Assembly (NCBI RefSeq): GCF_003350005.1
Contig: NZ_QLKS01000002.1
Location: 577,510 to 641,509 of the forward strand
From: Psychrobacter proteolyticus
Lineage (GTDB): Bacteria > Pseudomonadota > Gammaproteobacteria > Pseudomonadales > Moraxellaceae
Reading direction: 5' to 3'
Length of the DNA: 64,000 bases
Made by a program: the position numbers and the translations under genes. The notes beneath the pieces were generated by a model that was not told the origin of the DNA, did not search any database, and saw only the letters and a list, made by a program, of their open reading frames with translations. Positions 46,092-56,097 of this stretch are shown one piece after another. Numbering within the stretch: the stretch's first letter is position 1; every line of letters begins with the position of its first letter.

Positions 46092-47000
46092 TTACTTCTG
46101 CTCGTTATCTACGTCATTAACATCAGCACGACCAATCACATCTAAATCTTCTAAACAAAGCTTGTCATATTCTTTTTTGCAAAAATTGGGATCAATATCA
46201 CACATCGCTGACTGCAATTGATCTAGACGGTTCTCTGATTGCTGAATGTGCTCAAGCATTTTAGCAAAAGCTTCTGCAACAGGGTCTTGTGAATAGGGAT
46301 CGATACCATAAGCACGGAAGGTATTGGTGCGTTTGGCAGTAGGGGTAGTGTCTTTAGTTTGATCGTTGCTCTCACCAGCTTGCGCGACCTTCTCTTGTTG
46401 CTTGGCGTCTTGTACTTTTGTCGCGATTGGATTGCCTTTTTCATCGTGATGATCTGAGATCATACGTGCAGCACTGCCAACCATCGTAGCGCCTGCTGGT
46501 ACTGGTTTGACTACCACTGCATTTGAGCCGATTTTAGCATTTTTACCAACCGTAAATGGCCCTAAGACTTTTGCACCAGCACCAACGGTTACACCGTCTT
46601 CTAGCGTTGGGTGACGCTTGCCATTATTCCAAGACACACCGCCTAGAGTAACACCATGGTATAGCGTCACATCGTTGCCAATCTCAGCAGTCTCACCGAT
46701 GACGACGCCAACACCATGATCGATAAAAAAGCGTCTACCAATCTTAGCAGCAGGGTGAATTTCGATACCTGTCATGATGCGCGAGCCGTAGGAGATCACG
46801 CGTGCCGCTAGTTTTTGTTCATTGTTCCAAAGGCAGTGTGCACCGCGATGCAAAACAAGCGCATGTATGCCCGGATAAGTTAGGATCACTTCCAGACTAT
46901 TACGCGCCGCAGGATCTCGGGTGAATACTGCATCAATATCTTCTTTCAAATCGTTTTTGATAGTAATAAGCGATTTGAATAATTTGGATGGCAATGACAT
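46092..47000 (-). CDS. cysE: Serine O-acetyltransferase
   Basis: First step of cysteine synthesis from serine and acetyl-CoA. Left-handed beta-helix of hexapeptide repeats: [22 protein letters not shown], read in parts, with the catalytic His-Gly pair, [19 protein letters not shown] and [22 protein letters not shown]. 302 residues: a C-terminal tail of about 105 residues after the helix, rich in Gln/Asp/Lys, is longer than usual for CysE. AGGA before ATG 47000. Probably inhibited by cysteine in the usual way. Confidence 0.94.
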   Translation of the reverse strand: MSLPSKLFKSLITIKNDLKEDIDAVFTRDPAARNSLEVILTYPGIHALVLHRGAHCLWNNEQKLAARVISYGSRIMTGIEIHPAAKIGRRFFIDHGVGVVIGETAEIGNDVTLYHGVTLGGVSWNNGKRHPTLEDGVTVGAGAKVLGPFTVGKNAKIGSNAVVVKPVPAGATMVGSAARMISDHHDEKGNPIATKVQDAKQQEKVAQAGESNDQTKDTTPTAKRTNTFRAYGIDPYSQDPVAEAFAKMLEHIQQSENRLDQLQSAMCDIDPNFCKKEYDKLCLEDLDVIGRADVNDVDNEQK

Positions 47001-47189
47001 AAAGCGTCCTATCTATTCGTCGGTAGAGTGTCGTTGCGAAAACAGCGATGCCTCTAATCTGTGGTTATAAAGTTCGGATAATCAGGAATATATATTTTCG
47101 CTAAGCTTCTGCAAGTTATAACAGCTTTATACCGCAAAATATAGTAAAAAGCTGTCAAATAAACGCAAGCTCATAAACTATGGCTTGCT

Positions 47190-48071
47190 TTAGTCTTTTG
47201 ATAGTTTTGCAATCAAAGCGCTTAATAGCTGATATTCTTTTTGATCAAGCTGTAGGCGTGATCCAAGTCTAGACAAGCGTGATGGTAATGATTTTAGATG
47301 TTCGCTATTTGCTAGGCCACGCTGCACCATAAGGTCAGTGGTGCGCTGAGTGAGCTGTTGCAGCTGCTGTTGATTAATAGCAGGCTCATCCCAATGCTGA
47401 CGCAAATTCACGTTGATTGTCGATTGAGCGTCTGTGCTTGTATCCGAATCTAAATTATCTAATGTCTGAGTATGCGTTTGAGCATAAGCAAAAATAAAGC
47501 TGGCGATGACTTGCACCGCTGATGCAACATTTAACACAGGGTAAGCAGGATTGGCATCGATTTGAATGTGATAATCGGCATAAGCCAATTCTTCATTGGT
47601 CAATCCACGGTCTTCACGTCCAAATAAAATAGCAATATTTGGTTTGCTAGAAGTAGTAGCAGATGAGGTATCAACATTACTATCGTCTGCACTTAAAGCT
47701 GCCTGTGCATCGATAAAGTCAAACATAATCTTAGCGGCTTGCGTAGGTGTCACGACAGGGCGTGGCATATGACGGCTACGGCTACTAGCGGCAAACACCA
47801 ACTGACAGTTTGAGATAGCAGACTCTAAAGTTGGTGCAATCAAAGCTGAAGATAATAGGTCACTGCCACCTGCTGCATGAGACACACTGGTTTCATCAAT
47901 CGGTAGTTTAGGATCGACAACCGTTAAGCGAGATAAACCCATGGTATGCATCGCACGGGAAGCCGAACCAATATTGGCAGGTAAAGTGGTATTGACCATG
48001 ACTACTTGTAGGCAAGCAAGGTAGTCGCTTACTGTGTGTGATGATACGGCTAATGAAGCGTCGTTACTCAT
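47190..48071 (-). CDS. trmJ: tRNA (cytidine/uridine-2'-O)-methyltransferase TrmJ
   Basis: SPOUT methyltransferase for position 32 of tRNA. Motif 1 MVNTTLPANIGSASRAMHTM, motif 2 ILFGREDRGLTNEEL, and motif 3 YPVLNVASAVQVIASFIFAY (knot) are visible. 293 residues, longer than E. coli TrmJ because of Ser/Asp-rich loops near residues 115-130 and 200-215. Its start overlaps the stop of the upstream hpt gene by one base (TAATG). Confidence 0.93.
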   Translation of the reverse strand: MSNDASLAVSSHTVSDYLACLQVVMVNTTLPANIGSASRAMHTMGLSRLTVVDPKLPIDETSVSHAAGGSDLLSSALIAPTLESAISNCQLVFAASSRSRHMPRPVVTPTQAAKIMFDFIDAQAALSADDSNVDTSSATTSSKPNIAILFGREDRGLTNEELAYADYHIQIDANPAYPVLNVASAVQVIASFIFAYAQTHTQTLDNLDSDTSTDAQSTINVNLRQHWDEPAINQQQLQQLTQRTTDLMVQRGLANSEHLKSLPSRLSRLGSRLQLDQKEYQLLSALIAKLSKD

Positions 48072-48451
48072 TATTGTCCCAGTCTCTGATTGATTTCTTG
48101 TTCAGCACGGTGTAATGCAATGGCAATCTCTTCGACAAGAACGGCTTGTTCATTGATACGGCGCTCACGGCAGTACTCTTGTAACTGACTGCTAAGGCGG
48201 ACTAATTGAGTCGTACCTAAATTGGCGCTGGCACCTTTTAGAGCATGAGCAGTTTCAAAGCCATTGGCATTATCGTCTTTTTGATGGGCAATACGCAGTG
48301 CTGCAACTCTTTGCTGACTATCAGTAAAATATACTTGTATCAAACCAACAAAGTCTTCTTCGAGCAGGTCACGCATGTCCTCGAACTGTTCATGATTGAT
48401 AATTTCTTCATCGGTTTGTCCTAGCATATTATTATTTGTAGTGTCATCCAT
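48071..48451 (-). CDS. Orphan histidine phosphotransfer (Hpt) domain protein
   Basis: 126 residues, almost only an Hpt four-helix bundle. Phospho-acceptor His69 in ETAHALKGASANLGTT. Such proteins relay phosphate between hybrid kinases and response regulators. No kinase or regulator lies beside it; it is translationally linked to trmJ and lies 72 bp after dnaE. Cognate partners must be elsewhere. Cytosolic. Confidence 0.92.
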   Translation of the reverse strand: MDDTTNNNMLGQTDEEIINHEQFEDMRDLLEEDFVGLIQVYFTDSQQRVAALRIAHQKDDNANGFETAHALKGASANLGTTQLVRLSSQLQEYCRERRINEQAVLVEEIAIALHRAEQEINQRLGQ

Positions 48452-48523
48452 GGTGGTTGTCCAATTTATAAAAGTTAAAGCAATAAGATTACTATAATGA
48501 ATTTTTAAAACGTAATGTACGTC

Positions 48524-51500
48524 TTAGCTGTAATGGAAATGTAAGTTCTCTTCACTGACCAAAGTCTTCAATGTCTGAAGGTTGTCGTCATTTGGGTAAA
48601 CGCGCCAGTGCTCAGACAGTCCAACATTGGCGATGCCATAGACCTCATAAATGCTTAGCCCAAGTGGCAGACAGTTATCATTGATAGAAGCGTCAGTATT
48701 ACTTAGGGCATTATTGGCATAACTGGCTGACATACCGTTTTGATTGGCCACGTCATGGTTAATGTCGCTCTCTAATGCCAATAAATCATTGCCGTTTTCA
48801 TCATACAAGCTGCCACCCATCGCAGGGTCGTAGACATTACTACTGCTGCTACCTTGCTCGTCTTGCTCTTGGTTATAAGCCAGACGCGGCTCGGGAATAA
48901 TGCCAGCCTGTGCGGATTTGAGTAATGGTTGCAAGCGTGTAAGTAGGTCAATATCGCTACCATGGACTTTGATACTGATTTTTTTGAGCCAACGTAGTCT
49001 GGCATCTACCATGCTCATGGCACTATCAAGACGTGCGAACAAACGTCCATCACGCTCACGGATGCTGCCTTTGATGATGACAACTTCATCGATTTTCAAC
49101 TGCTCTTTGACACGATTAAAACGCTCAGCGTAGCAGCTGACTTCGAGTCTCGATGTACCGTCATCTAAAGTAATCACGTTGCGATTACCAAAGTTGGCCA
49201 TATCTATGATAAGCCCCGAGAAATAGCAGCTGCCGTTATAACCAGTATCGGTTAACTTATCGAGACGTGCACCAGAGGTATAGCGTTTGAGCTCATCCAA
49301 ATACTCATTGATTGGATGTCCCGTTAAGTACAGTCCCAAGGTGTTCTTTTCAGCTTTTAGGCGGTGTTTGTCACCCCAAATCAGTTCTGGCGTCATGACT
49401 AACGGCGGCGCTGCGACCACACCGTCCATTTCACCAAACAAATCCATCATACCGATTTCGCGGTTTTGACGATCTTGCTCAGCGGCTTGTACGGCGCTTG
49501 GCAATTGACTCATTAAAGCACCACGAATCTCGTAAGCTTCATCGGCTGGCAAGTCAGGTCGTAGCGTGGCAGCAAAGTCATCAAAACAGCCAGCACTGAC
49601 CAACGCTTCAAGGGTGCGCTTATTGACTTTTTTGATGTCAACACGGCGGCAGAAGTCATACAAGTCCTTAAAAGGACCTTCGCGGCGGCGTGCATCTACG
49701 ATAGACTCTACCGCACCTTCACCCACGCCTTTAATTGCACCAAGACCATAGATGATATTGGTCGGAGTATCGGCAACGAAATGCCATTCACTACGATTGA
49801 CCGAAGGATTGACTACGGTTAACCCAAAGTTTTCACGGCAGTCATTGATAAAGAACACGACGTTGTCGGTGTTGTTCATATCTGAAGTTAAGACCGCTGC
49901 CATAAATTCAGCAGGGTAGTATTGCTTTAAGTAGGCCGTTTGATAAGCCAATACGCCATAAGCCGCAGAATGCGAGCGGTTAAAACCGTAACCTGCGAAC
50001 TTTTCCATCAAGTCAAACACACCGCCTGACGTGACTTCATCAATGCCTTGTAAGGTGGCACCAGTGACAAAAATATCGCGCTGCTTTGCCATCTCTTCAG
50101 GTTTCTTTTTACCCATCGCACGGCGTAGCATATCTGCACCGCCCAAACTATAGCCTGCCATCACCTGTGAGATTTGCATGACCTGTTCTTGATAGACAAT
50201 AACGCCATTGGTGTTCTCTAAAATCGGCTCAAGATTGGGATGGTCATAAATGACTTCTTCGCGACCATGCTTACGGTCGATATACATCTCTACCATGCCT
50301 GCATCGAGTGGGCCGGGACGATACAGCGCACACATGGCGATAACATCTTCGATGTTGGTCGGTTGCAGTTTAGCAAGATACTTCTTCATGCCCATACTTT
50401 CTAGCTGAAAGACCGCCGTGGTTTTGGCATCTTGTAGCAGCTTATAGGCTTTGCTGTCATCTAGCGGCAAATCTTCTAAAACTAAGGCAGGTACGTTTTC
50501 TTTTGCACGGCGCAAATTGATATTTTCAACCGCTGCGTTGATGACGGTTAAGTTGCGTAGACCCAAAAAGTCAAACTTCACCAAACCGACAGCTTCTACA
50601 TCGTCTTTATCGAACTGGCTGACGCGGTGACCTTCATCATCACAGTAAATGGCACTAAAGTCAGTAATCTTGTGCGGAGCAATCAATACACCACCGGCAT
50701 GTTTACCGACGTTTCGACAGACACCTTCCAGCTTAATCGCCATCTCCCAAATCTCAATGGCATCTTCATAATCCATATTATCAGGATTAGAGATCAAGTC
50801 TTTGAGCTGTGGTTCTTGCTCAAGCGCTTGGCTCAGTGTGATGCCAGGCGTTTTTGGAATCAGCTTGGATATTTTATTAGCCAAAAAGTACGATTTGCTT
50901 TGTACGCGTGCCACATCACGCACAACCGCTTTTGCGGCCATAGTACCAAAGGTAATAATCTGCGATACGGCATCACGACCATAGGTTTGCGCGACATAAT
51001 CAATGACGCGGTCACGACCTTCGATACAAAAGTCGATATCGAAATCGGGCATCGATACCCGCTCAGGGTTCAAGAAGCGCTCGAATAATAGATCGTAATG
51101 AATCGGGTCAAGATCGGTAATGTTTAATGCGTATGCGACCAATGAACCTGCACCAGAACCACGTCCAGGGCCTACTGGCACGCCATTGGCTTTTGCCCAG
51201 CGGATAAAGTCCATGACGATTAGGAAGTAACCTGGGAATCCCATAGATAAGATAACTTCTAGCTCGTATTCTAAGCGCTCATCATATTTTTGGCGAAAGT
51301 CGCTCCAGTTATCGCTGCGTTCCTCAACCGGAAACAGTTTGTCTAATCGATTGTTAAGACCTCGCATTGACTCGGCACGGAAAAACGATTCAATCGTCTC
51401 GCCTTCAGGCACAGGAAAATCAGGTAGGACGTTAATACCAAGCGTTAGGGTAACGTTGCAGCGTGTAGCGAGGCGCAAGGTATTGTCAATGACCTGCGGA

Positions 51501-52243
51501 ATATCAGCAAATAATTGCTCCATCTGAGCTTGGGTTTTTAGATACTGCTCATCCGAGTAAGTCTGCGGACGGTTTGGATCAGCAAGGACATAAGAGCCTG
51601 CAATACAAACGCGGGCTTCATGAGCATCAAAATCATCTTGCTCTAAGAAACGCACGTCATTATGCGCAATGATAGGGATGTTGTGTTTGGCACCTGAATG
51701 GATGGCTGCTCTAATAAAAGCATCTTCGCCTGAACGATTGGTACGCTTGATCGCAAAGTACAAACGATCATCAAATTTTGACTGCCATTCAGTAAGTAGT
51801 TCATCGGCCTTTTCTGGCATCGAGCCGACCAATGCTTGACCCACGTCTGACTTTTCTGTGAGCAGTACAATCACACCTGCTGCATGCTCTAAGATATGAC
51901 TGCGCTTGATAACTGGCGTGCCATGATTGACAGGATCAGCGCGACCTTCGGTAAACCCGAGCGATACGATACGGGTAATATTTTGATACCCTTCGTTATT
52001 CATCGCAAGTAGGGTGAGCCGTGTGTCTTCATTATCCATGATGACTTCACTGCCAATGATAGGCTTGATACCAGCACCTAAACAGGCACGATAAAACTTC
52101 ACCGTGGCATATAAATTGGACAAATCGGTCAATGCCAACGCACGCTGATTATCAGCCGCAGCAGCTTTTACCAGCGGCTTGATACGCACGATAGAATCGG
52201 TGATGGAATATTCGCTGTGAATGCCAAGGTGTACAAATGCCAT
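48524..52243 (-). CDS. dnaE: DNA polymerase III alpha subunit
   Basis: Replicative polymerase catalytic subunit, 1239 residues. PHP domain at the N-terminus (FVHLGIHSEYSITDSI), palm with GPGRGSGAGSLVAYAL and PDFDIDFC (catalytic Asp400, Asp402 and Asp404 candidates), fingers with NGVIVYQEQVMQISQVMAGY, a helix-hairpin-helix region (IKKVNKRTLEALVSAGCFDDF), and the C-terminal OB domain (SCYFSGLIIDMANFGNRN). The C-terminal ~110 residues contain a Ser/Asn-rich stretch of low conservation. First gene of dnaE-hpt-trmJ. Confidence 0.97.
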   Translation of the reverse strand: MAFVHLGIHSEYSITDSIVRIKPLVKAAAADNQRALALTDLSNLYATVKFYRACLGAGIKPIIGSEVIMDNEDTRLTLLAMNNEGYQNITRIVSLGFTEGRADPVNHGTPVIKRSHILEHAAGVIVLLTEKSDVGQALVGSMPEKADELLTEWQSKFDDRLYFAIKRTNRSGEDAFIRAAIHSGAKHNIPIIAHNDVRFLEQDDFDAHEARVCIAGSYVLADPNRPQTYSDEQYLKTQAQMEQLFADIPQVIDNTLRLATRCNVTLTLGINVLPDFPVPEGETIESFFRAESMRGLNNRLDKLFPVEERSDNWSDFRQKYDERLEYELEVILSMGFPGYFLIVMDFIRWAKANGVPVGPGRGSGAGSLVAYALNITDLDPIHYDLLFERFLNPERVSMPDFDIDFCIEGRDRVIDYVAQTYGRDAVSQIITFGTMAAKAVVRDVARVQSKSYFLANKISKLIPKTPGITLSQALEQEPQLKDLISNPDNMDYEDAIEIWEMAIKLEGVCRNVGKHAGGVLIAPHKITDFSAIYCDDEGHRVSQFDKDDVEAVGLVKFDFLGLRNLTVINAAVENINLRRAKENVPALVLEDLPLDDSKAYKLLQDAKTTAVFQLESMGMKKYLAKLQPTNIEDVIAMCALYRPGPLDAGMVEMYIDRKHGREEVIYDHPNLEPILENTNGVIVYQEQVMQISQVMAGYSLGGADMLRRAMGKKKPEEMAKQRDIFVTGATLQGIDEVTSGGVFDLMEKFAGYGFNRSHSAAYGVLAYQTAYLKQYYPAEFMAAVLTSDMNNTDNVVFFINDCRENFGLTVVNPSVNRSEWHFVADTPTNIIYGLGAIKGVGEGAVESIVDARRREGPFKDLYDFCRRVDIKKVNKRTLEALVSAGCFDDFAATLRPDLPADEAYEIRGALMSQLPSAVQAAEQDRQNREIGMMDLFGEMDGVVAAPPLVMTPELIWGDKHRLKAEKNTLGLYLTGHPINEYLDELKRYTSGARLDKLTDTGYNGSCYFSGLIIDMANFGNRNVITLDDGTSRLEVSCYAERFNRVKEQLKIDEVVIIKGSIRERDGRLFARLDSAMSMVDARLRWLKKISIKVHGSDIDLLTRLQPLLKSAQAGIIPEPRLAYNQEQDEQGSSSSNVYDPAMGGSLYDENGNDLLALESDINHDVANQNGMSASYANNALSNTDASINDNCLPLGLSIYEVYGIANVGLSEHWRVYPNDDNLQTLKTLVSEENLHFHYS

Positions 52244-52580
52244 AGAAGACTCTTACTGGTACGATCAAAGAAATAAGCTAGCGATAAAATAATTGATTAT
52301 TATCAATCAATTATGCTGTTATCTAGAGGCGAATAAGACCTCGATAGCCATATTGATACGTTTTAAATGGGGTCGTCAATAATAGCATTATTTGCCGCAG
52401 ACAGCCACAGGTTCAAAGGGTTTAATCTGCGTGAGAGGATTTGTTTTTCTTACTTATTAATATGAAATTTTGCTGCGCTTTCTCTCAATAGTTGTTAGCA
52501 TAAACATTTGTTTTTAAATAATTGTAATGCTATGCCGATTTCACTATATTATTCACGCAATCAAAAAAGACGATAATACT
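52244..52580. other. Divergent gap dnaE / Mrr-like gene
   Basis: About 335 bp, AT-rich. It has one inverted repeat, ATTGAT-TATT-ATCAAT at 52292-52307. No further features seen. Confidence 0.45.
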
Positions 52581-53711
52581 ATGAGTAATATTACTAAGCT
52601 GCCTGCATTTGGCGACATGTTAAATGCTGGAATACAAACTATAAAAAATTTAAGTACGCGAAATACTATTGGGCGCACTGTATTTTACAGAGAGTTTGAG
52701 AAATTAGCGCAAATCGTAAATGATCATAAAGAAATCAACTATATGAGTAATTACGATATACGCCATGAATGTCATGATGGTTCGCCTTGCTACGACGAAA
52801 TTATTGATTTGATCTTAGTATGCTTATCTGCAATGGGCTTGGTTAAAGAAGATAAATTTAGTTTGATTCCTAATCTAAATCAGAACTTTGCCAATTTTAT
52901 TACTTTCGATGAGAAAGTAACGCCTAAAAATATCATACGTTTAGACCCTTTCGGTAAAGTTTATTTTTGGCTAGCGGGTAATAATTTTAATCAATATATT
53001 GGTGAAGGAATACCAAATGGTGATTATATTGCTAACTTTAAACGCTTCGATAGCAAATCTTTTGCTGATTTGCAAAAAGTTAATATTGCTGCTTATGGCA
53101 AAAATGGTGACGCACTTATTAGTCATTTGATTGACGAAACTAAACGTCGAACCTCTATATTTATGAATAATTATGCAGATGCTGCTGTTGGTAATGATTT
53201 TGTCAAAGTGACGCCTGATATGATCATGGCTCAACTTGAAAGCTTATCACCTTTACAGTTTGAATGGTTTTGTTTGAAATTAATTGAGAGATCCTTGGAG
53301 ATAGAAAGTCCTGAAAGTAATCTAACATCTCGTCATACAGGGCGGTCTAACGATAATGGTATTGATGGACTAATTATTCAGGACTTTCCAGATGGTGAGG
53401 TGCACAATTATTATATACAGGCCAAGCTCTATAGTAATGGCAATAATATATCTAATGGCGACTTGAGAAATTTCATAGGTGCATATCCTCCACAAAAAAC
53501 CAATCATCATGGCATCTTTATTACTACCACAAGCTTTACTAAGCCTGCTCAAGACTATGCTAATTCGACTGATTCGCACAGTCTTATTCTCATTGATCAA
53601 ATGAACTTGATCGAGTTAATGATGCAACATAAAGTCGGTTTAAAAGAGGTGAATGCCAGACCAAAATTATTATTAGATAATGATTTTTTTGAAAGAATTA
53701 AGCTATATTAA
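52581..53711 (+). CDS. Solitary Mrr-like restriction endonuclease
   Basis: 376 residues from ATG 52581 (ATG 52527 is also in frame but lacks context). C-terminal Mrr_cat fold (about 225-345): LSPLQFEWFCLKLIE, then GRSNDNGIDGLI with metal Asp262 and YYIQAKLYS with Gln280 and Lys282 as the D...QxK nuclease core, then HHGIFITTTSFTKPAQDYA. The N-terminal ~220 residues are helical and unrecognised, and probably form the target-recognition part. Known: Mrr enzymes cut methylated DNA. It has no methylase or partner. Codon and base use are more AT-rich than neighbours, which suggests transfer. Confidence 0.83.
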   Translation: MSNITKLPAFGDMLNAGIQTIKNLSTRNTIGRTVFYREFEKLAQIVNDHKEINYMSNYDIRHECHDGSPCYDEIIDLILVCLSAMGLVKEDKFSLIPNLNQNFANFITFDEKVTPKNIIRLDPFGKVYFWLAGNNFNQYIGEGIPNGDYIANFKRFDSKSFADLQKVNIAAYGKNGDALISHLIDETKRRTSIFMNNYADAAVGNDFVKVTPDMIMAQLESLSPLQFEWFCLKLIERSLEIESPESNLTSRHTGRSNDNGIDGLIIQDFPDGEVHNYYIQAKLYSNGNNISNGDLRNFIGAYPPQKTNHHGIFITTTSFTKPAQDYANSTDSHSLILIDQMNLIELMMQHKVGLKEVNARPKLLLDNDFFERIKLY

Positions 53712-53741
53712 AACAGGTCAGTATTTACTTATTTATACAAG

Positions 53742-53781
53742 AAAAGCTCTATGAGTTATAGCAACACGTAGAGCTTCTTTA
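53742..53781. terminator. Bidirectional terminator Mrr-like gene / ggt
   Basis: AAGCTCTA (53744-53751) pairs with TAGAGCTT (53769-53776). The T-run is better on the minus strand. Confidence 0.75.
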
Positions 53782-53808
53782 TAATGACTAGAGACAGGTA
53801 TTCATAAT

Positions 53809-55758
53809 TTAATAACCAACCACCGCCGCATCGACAATGCGTGGATCAGACGATCCATAAACGCCGTTTGGTGTGAGCATGATCGATTGCGTAGATCCCA
53901 TCGCGGATTTTGGACTGACGGTATGACCCATTGATTCGAGCTTTTTCACGGTATCACTATTCAGTGCTTTTTCCACTCGAATCTCATCAGGTAGCCATTG
54001 ATCGTGGATACGCGGCGCATGTGTTGCCTCAGCGATATTCATATCATGGTCGATGACGTTGGAGATAATCTGAGTGACAGTCGTGATGATACGGCTACCA
54101 CCTGGGCTACCAGTAACGATATAAGGTTTGCTGTCTTTGAACACGAGCGTCGGACTCATAGAAGACAGTGGACGCTTATTGGCCTCCACCGCATTGGCGT
54201 CGCCACCAAGTAAGCCGTAGCCATTTGGTACGCCCGGTTTGGCAGAGAAATCATCCATTTCATTGTTGAGCAAAATGCCTGTGCCATCCGCAACGAGACC
54301 AGTACCATAAGAGAAGTTCAACGTATAGGTGTTGGCTATCGCATTGCCATCTTTATCAACGATAGAGAAATGCGTAGTCTGATCACTCTCGTACGGCAGA
54401 GGATTGTTTGCTTTGATAGTGGCTGCTGGCGTGGCTTTATTGGGATCAATCAACGTACGCAGTTTATCTGCGTAGGCTTGTGACGTTAAGCCACTGGCAG
54501 GGACGTCAATAAAGTCAGCATCTCCCAGATACTCAGCTCGATCTGCATAAGCCAACTGCATCGCTTCGGCCATTAAGTGAATAGTCTGTGCGCTGTTTTG
54601 TCCGTAGTCTTTGAGCGGATAGCCTTCTAAGATATTTAAAATCTGCACGATGTGAATACCACCAGAGGAGGGCGGCGGCATTGAGACAATCTCATAGCCA
54701 CGGTAGTCGCCTTTGACAGGCTCGCGCGCGATGGCTTCATAATCGCTCAAATCCTGCATGCTCATGCTACCGCCTGCTTCATTAACCGCTTTGACCAGTT
54801 TTTGAGCGGTCTCACCCTTATAAAACCCATCGGTACCCTGTACCGCAATCCGCTTTAGCGAACGAGCAAGCTCAGGCTGCTTTAACCGCTCACCCGGCTG
54901 ATAAGCGCTGCCATCAGGCTTAAAAAACACTTTTTTGGTACTTGGCCATTTCTGTAAGCGATCACTCAACGCCGTGAGTGACTCTGACAAGCCAGCGGTG
55001 ACTTCTATGCCGTCTTCAGCCAGTGCTATCGCTGGTGCCATAACTTGCTCGCGGCTCATCGTACCATGCTCTTCTAATGCTTTTAGTAGTCCTGCTACTG
55101 TCCCTGGTACGCCAACTGCCAAGCCATGATAGCGAGATAAGTCGCTGACCGCATTGCCTGCTTCATCGAGGTACATATCGCGTGAGGCGCTACTTGGTGC
55201 TTTTTCACGGTAATCAAGCGCCACCGTTTTGCCTTGCTTGGCATCATAAATCATCATAAAACCGCCACCACCGATATTACCCGCACGCGGCAAGGTTACT
55301 GCTAGGGCAAAACCCACTGCAACGCCAGCATCTACTGCATTACCGCCATCTTTTAGAATCTGTAGACCAATGTCAGAAGCAAGCGCTTCTTGGGTAGCGA
55401 CCATGCCGTTTTTCGCCCAAACTGGATGATGAATGGCGTCTTCAGAGTAAATAGCTTGGTCGCTATTGGCTTTACTATATGTGGTGTTAAGGGTATTGGT
55501 CTTCGCTCGCGTGATGCGCTTGGTTTCAGATAATACCGTTGGACTATCAGCCATGATGGCCAAGTTTATGGCACTGGTGTTGATTGATGTATTGTTGACC
55601 GTGGCGTTACTTGTTGAGGTCGTTGGCTCTACAGCCTGTGCGGATATAGATAGTAGTAGCGTACTGGTAATGAGCACGACGCTAGATTTGAGTAAGGTAT
55701 TAATTTTTGGTTTACGCTGCTGAGCGGTTCGATGGTGGCGAGATAATAACTGTGACAT
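53809..55758 (-). CDS. ggt: Gamma-glutamyltransferase
   Basis: Periplasmic Ntn-hydrolase that cleaves glutathione and transfers gamma-glutamyl groups. Signal region ends in LLSISAQA near residue 42. Large chain: NAVDAGVAVGFALAVTLP, REKAPSSASRDMYLD. Self-cleavage before Thr461 in SDQTTHFSIVDKDGNA, leaving a small chain of 189 residues with NEMDDFSAKPG and GSPGGSRIITTVTQI. 649 residues total, longer than E. coli Ggt because of a Thr/Asn/Ser-rich segment after the signal peptide. AAAGGA precedes ATG 55758. Confidence 0.95.
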   Translation of the reverse strand: MSQLLSRHHRTAQQRKPKINTLLKSSVVLITSTLLLSISAQAVEPTTSTSNATVNNTSINTSAINLAIMADSPTVLSETKRITRAKTNTLNTTYSKANSDQAIYSEDAIHHPVWAKNGMVATQEALASDIGLQILKDGGNAVDAGVAVGFALAVTLPRAGNIGGGGFMMIYDAKQGKTVALDYREKAPSSASRDMYLDEAGNAVSDLSRYHGLAVGVPGTVAGLLKALEEHGTMSREQVMAPAIALAEDGIEVTAGLSESLTALSDRLQKWPSTKKVFFKPDGSAYQPGERLKQPELARSLKRIAVQGTDGFYKGETAQKLVKAVNEAGGSMSMQDLSDYEAIAREPVKGDYRGYEIVSMPPPSSGGIHIVQILNILEGYPLKDYGQNSAQTIHLMAEAMQLAYADRAEYLGDADFIDVPASGLTSQAYADKLRTLIDPNKATPAATIKANNPLPYESDQTTHFSIVDKDGNAIANTYTLNFSYGTGLVADGTGILLNNEMDDFSAKPGVPNGYGLLGGDANAVEANKRPLSSMSPTLVFKDSKPYIVTGSPGGSRIITTVTQIISNVIDHDMNIAEATHAPRIHDQWLPDEIRVEKALNSDTVKKLESMGHTVSPKSAMGSTQSIMLTPNGVYGSSDPRIVDAAVVGY

Positions 55759-56097
55759 CGCAAAGTCCTTTTTACGCGAGTGGAGAGAATAGAGCTAAGA
55801 AATAGATAAGCCTAAATAGTAACGAAAATATGAAATAGTAGAAAGTTGTTTATTATCTTTTGTGGTGTACGCTTTTATAGCGCTTGGCTGTATCAGCTAC
55901 ATTTCAAATAAACGAGGCTAATTTTCAAGTAAATGAAGCTACTGATAAGACAGCCGTTATATAGAGAAAATTATTTATGAATGAAGAAATCCTTTAAAAA
56001 TATTCGCTAATATTACTAAGTTGTAACGTCTTGTGATATAAATAACGGTACCACTGTACACTCATTATCGACTGTCTATTTATACAAAGAGATTACT
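55759..56097. other. Divergent gap ggt / lipoprotein
   Basis: About 340 bp, AT-rich. AAAGAGA precedes the lipoprotein ATG. No repeat, RNA or hairpin stands out. Confidence 0.4.

Noticed and set aside
50627..51088. 153-codon open frame antisense to dnaE
   Set aside because: It lies wholly inside the conserved polymerase core and shows no family motif.
52292..52307. Fur box upstream of dnaE
   Set aside because: The ATTGAT/ATCAAT repeat departs from the Fur consensus, and neither neighbour is an iron gene.
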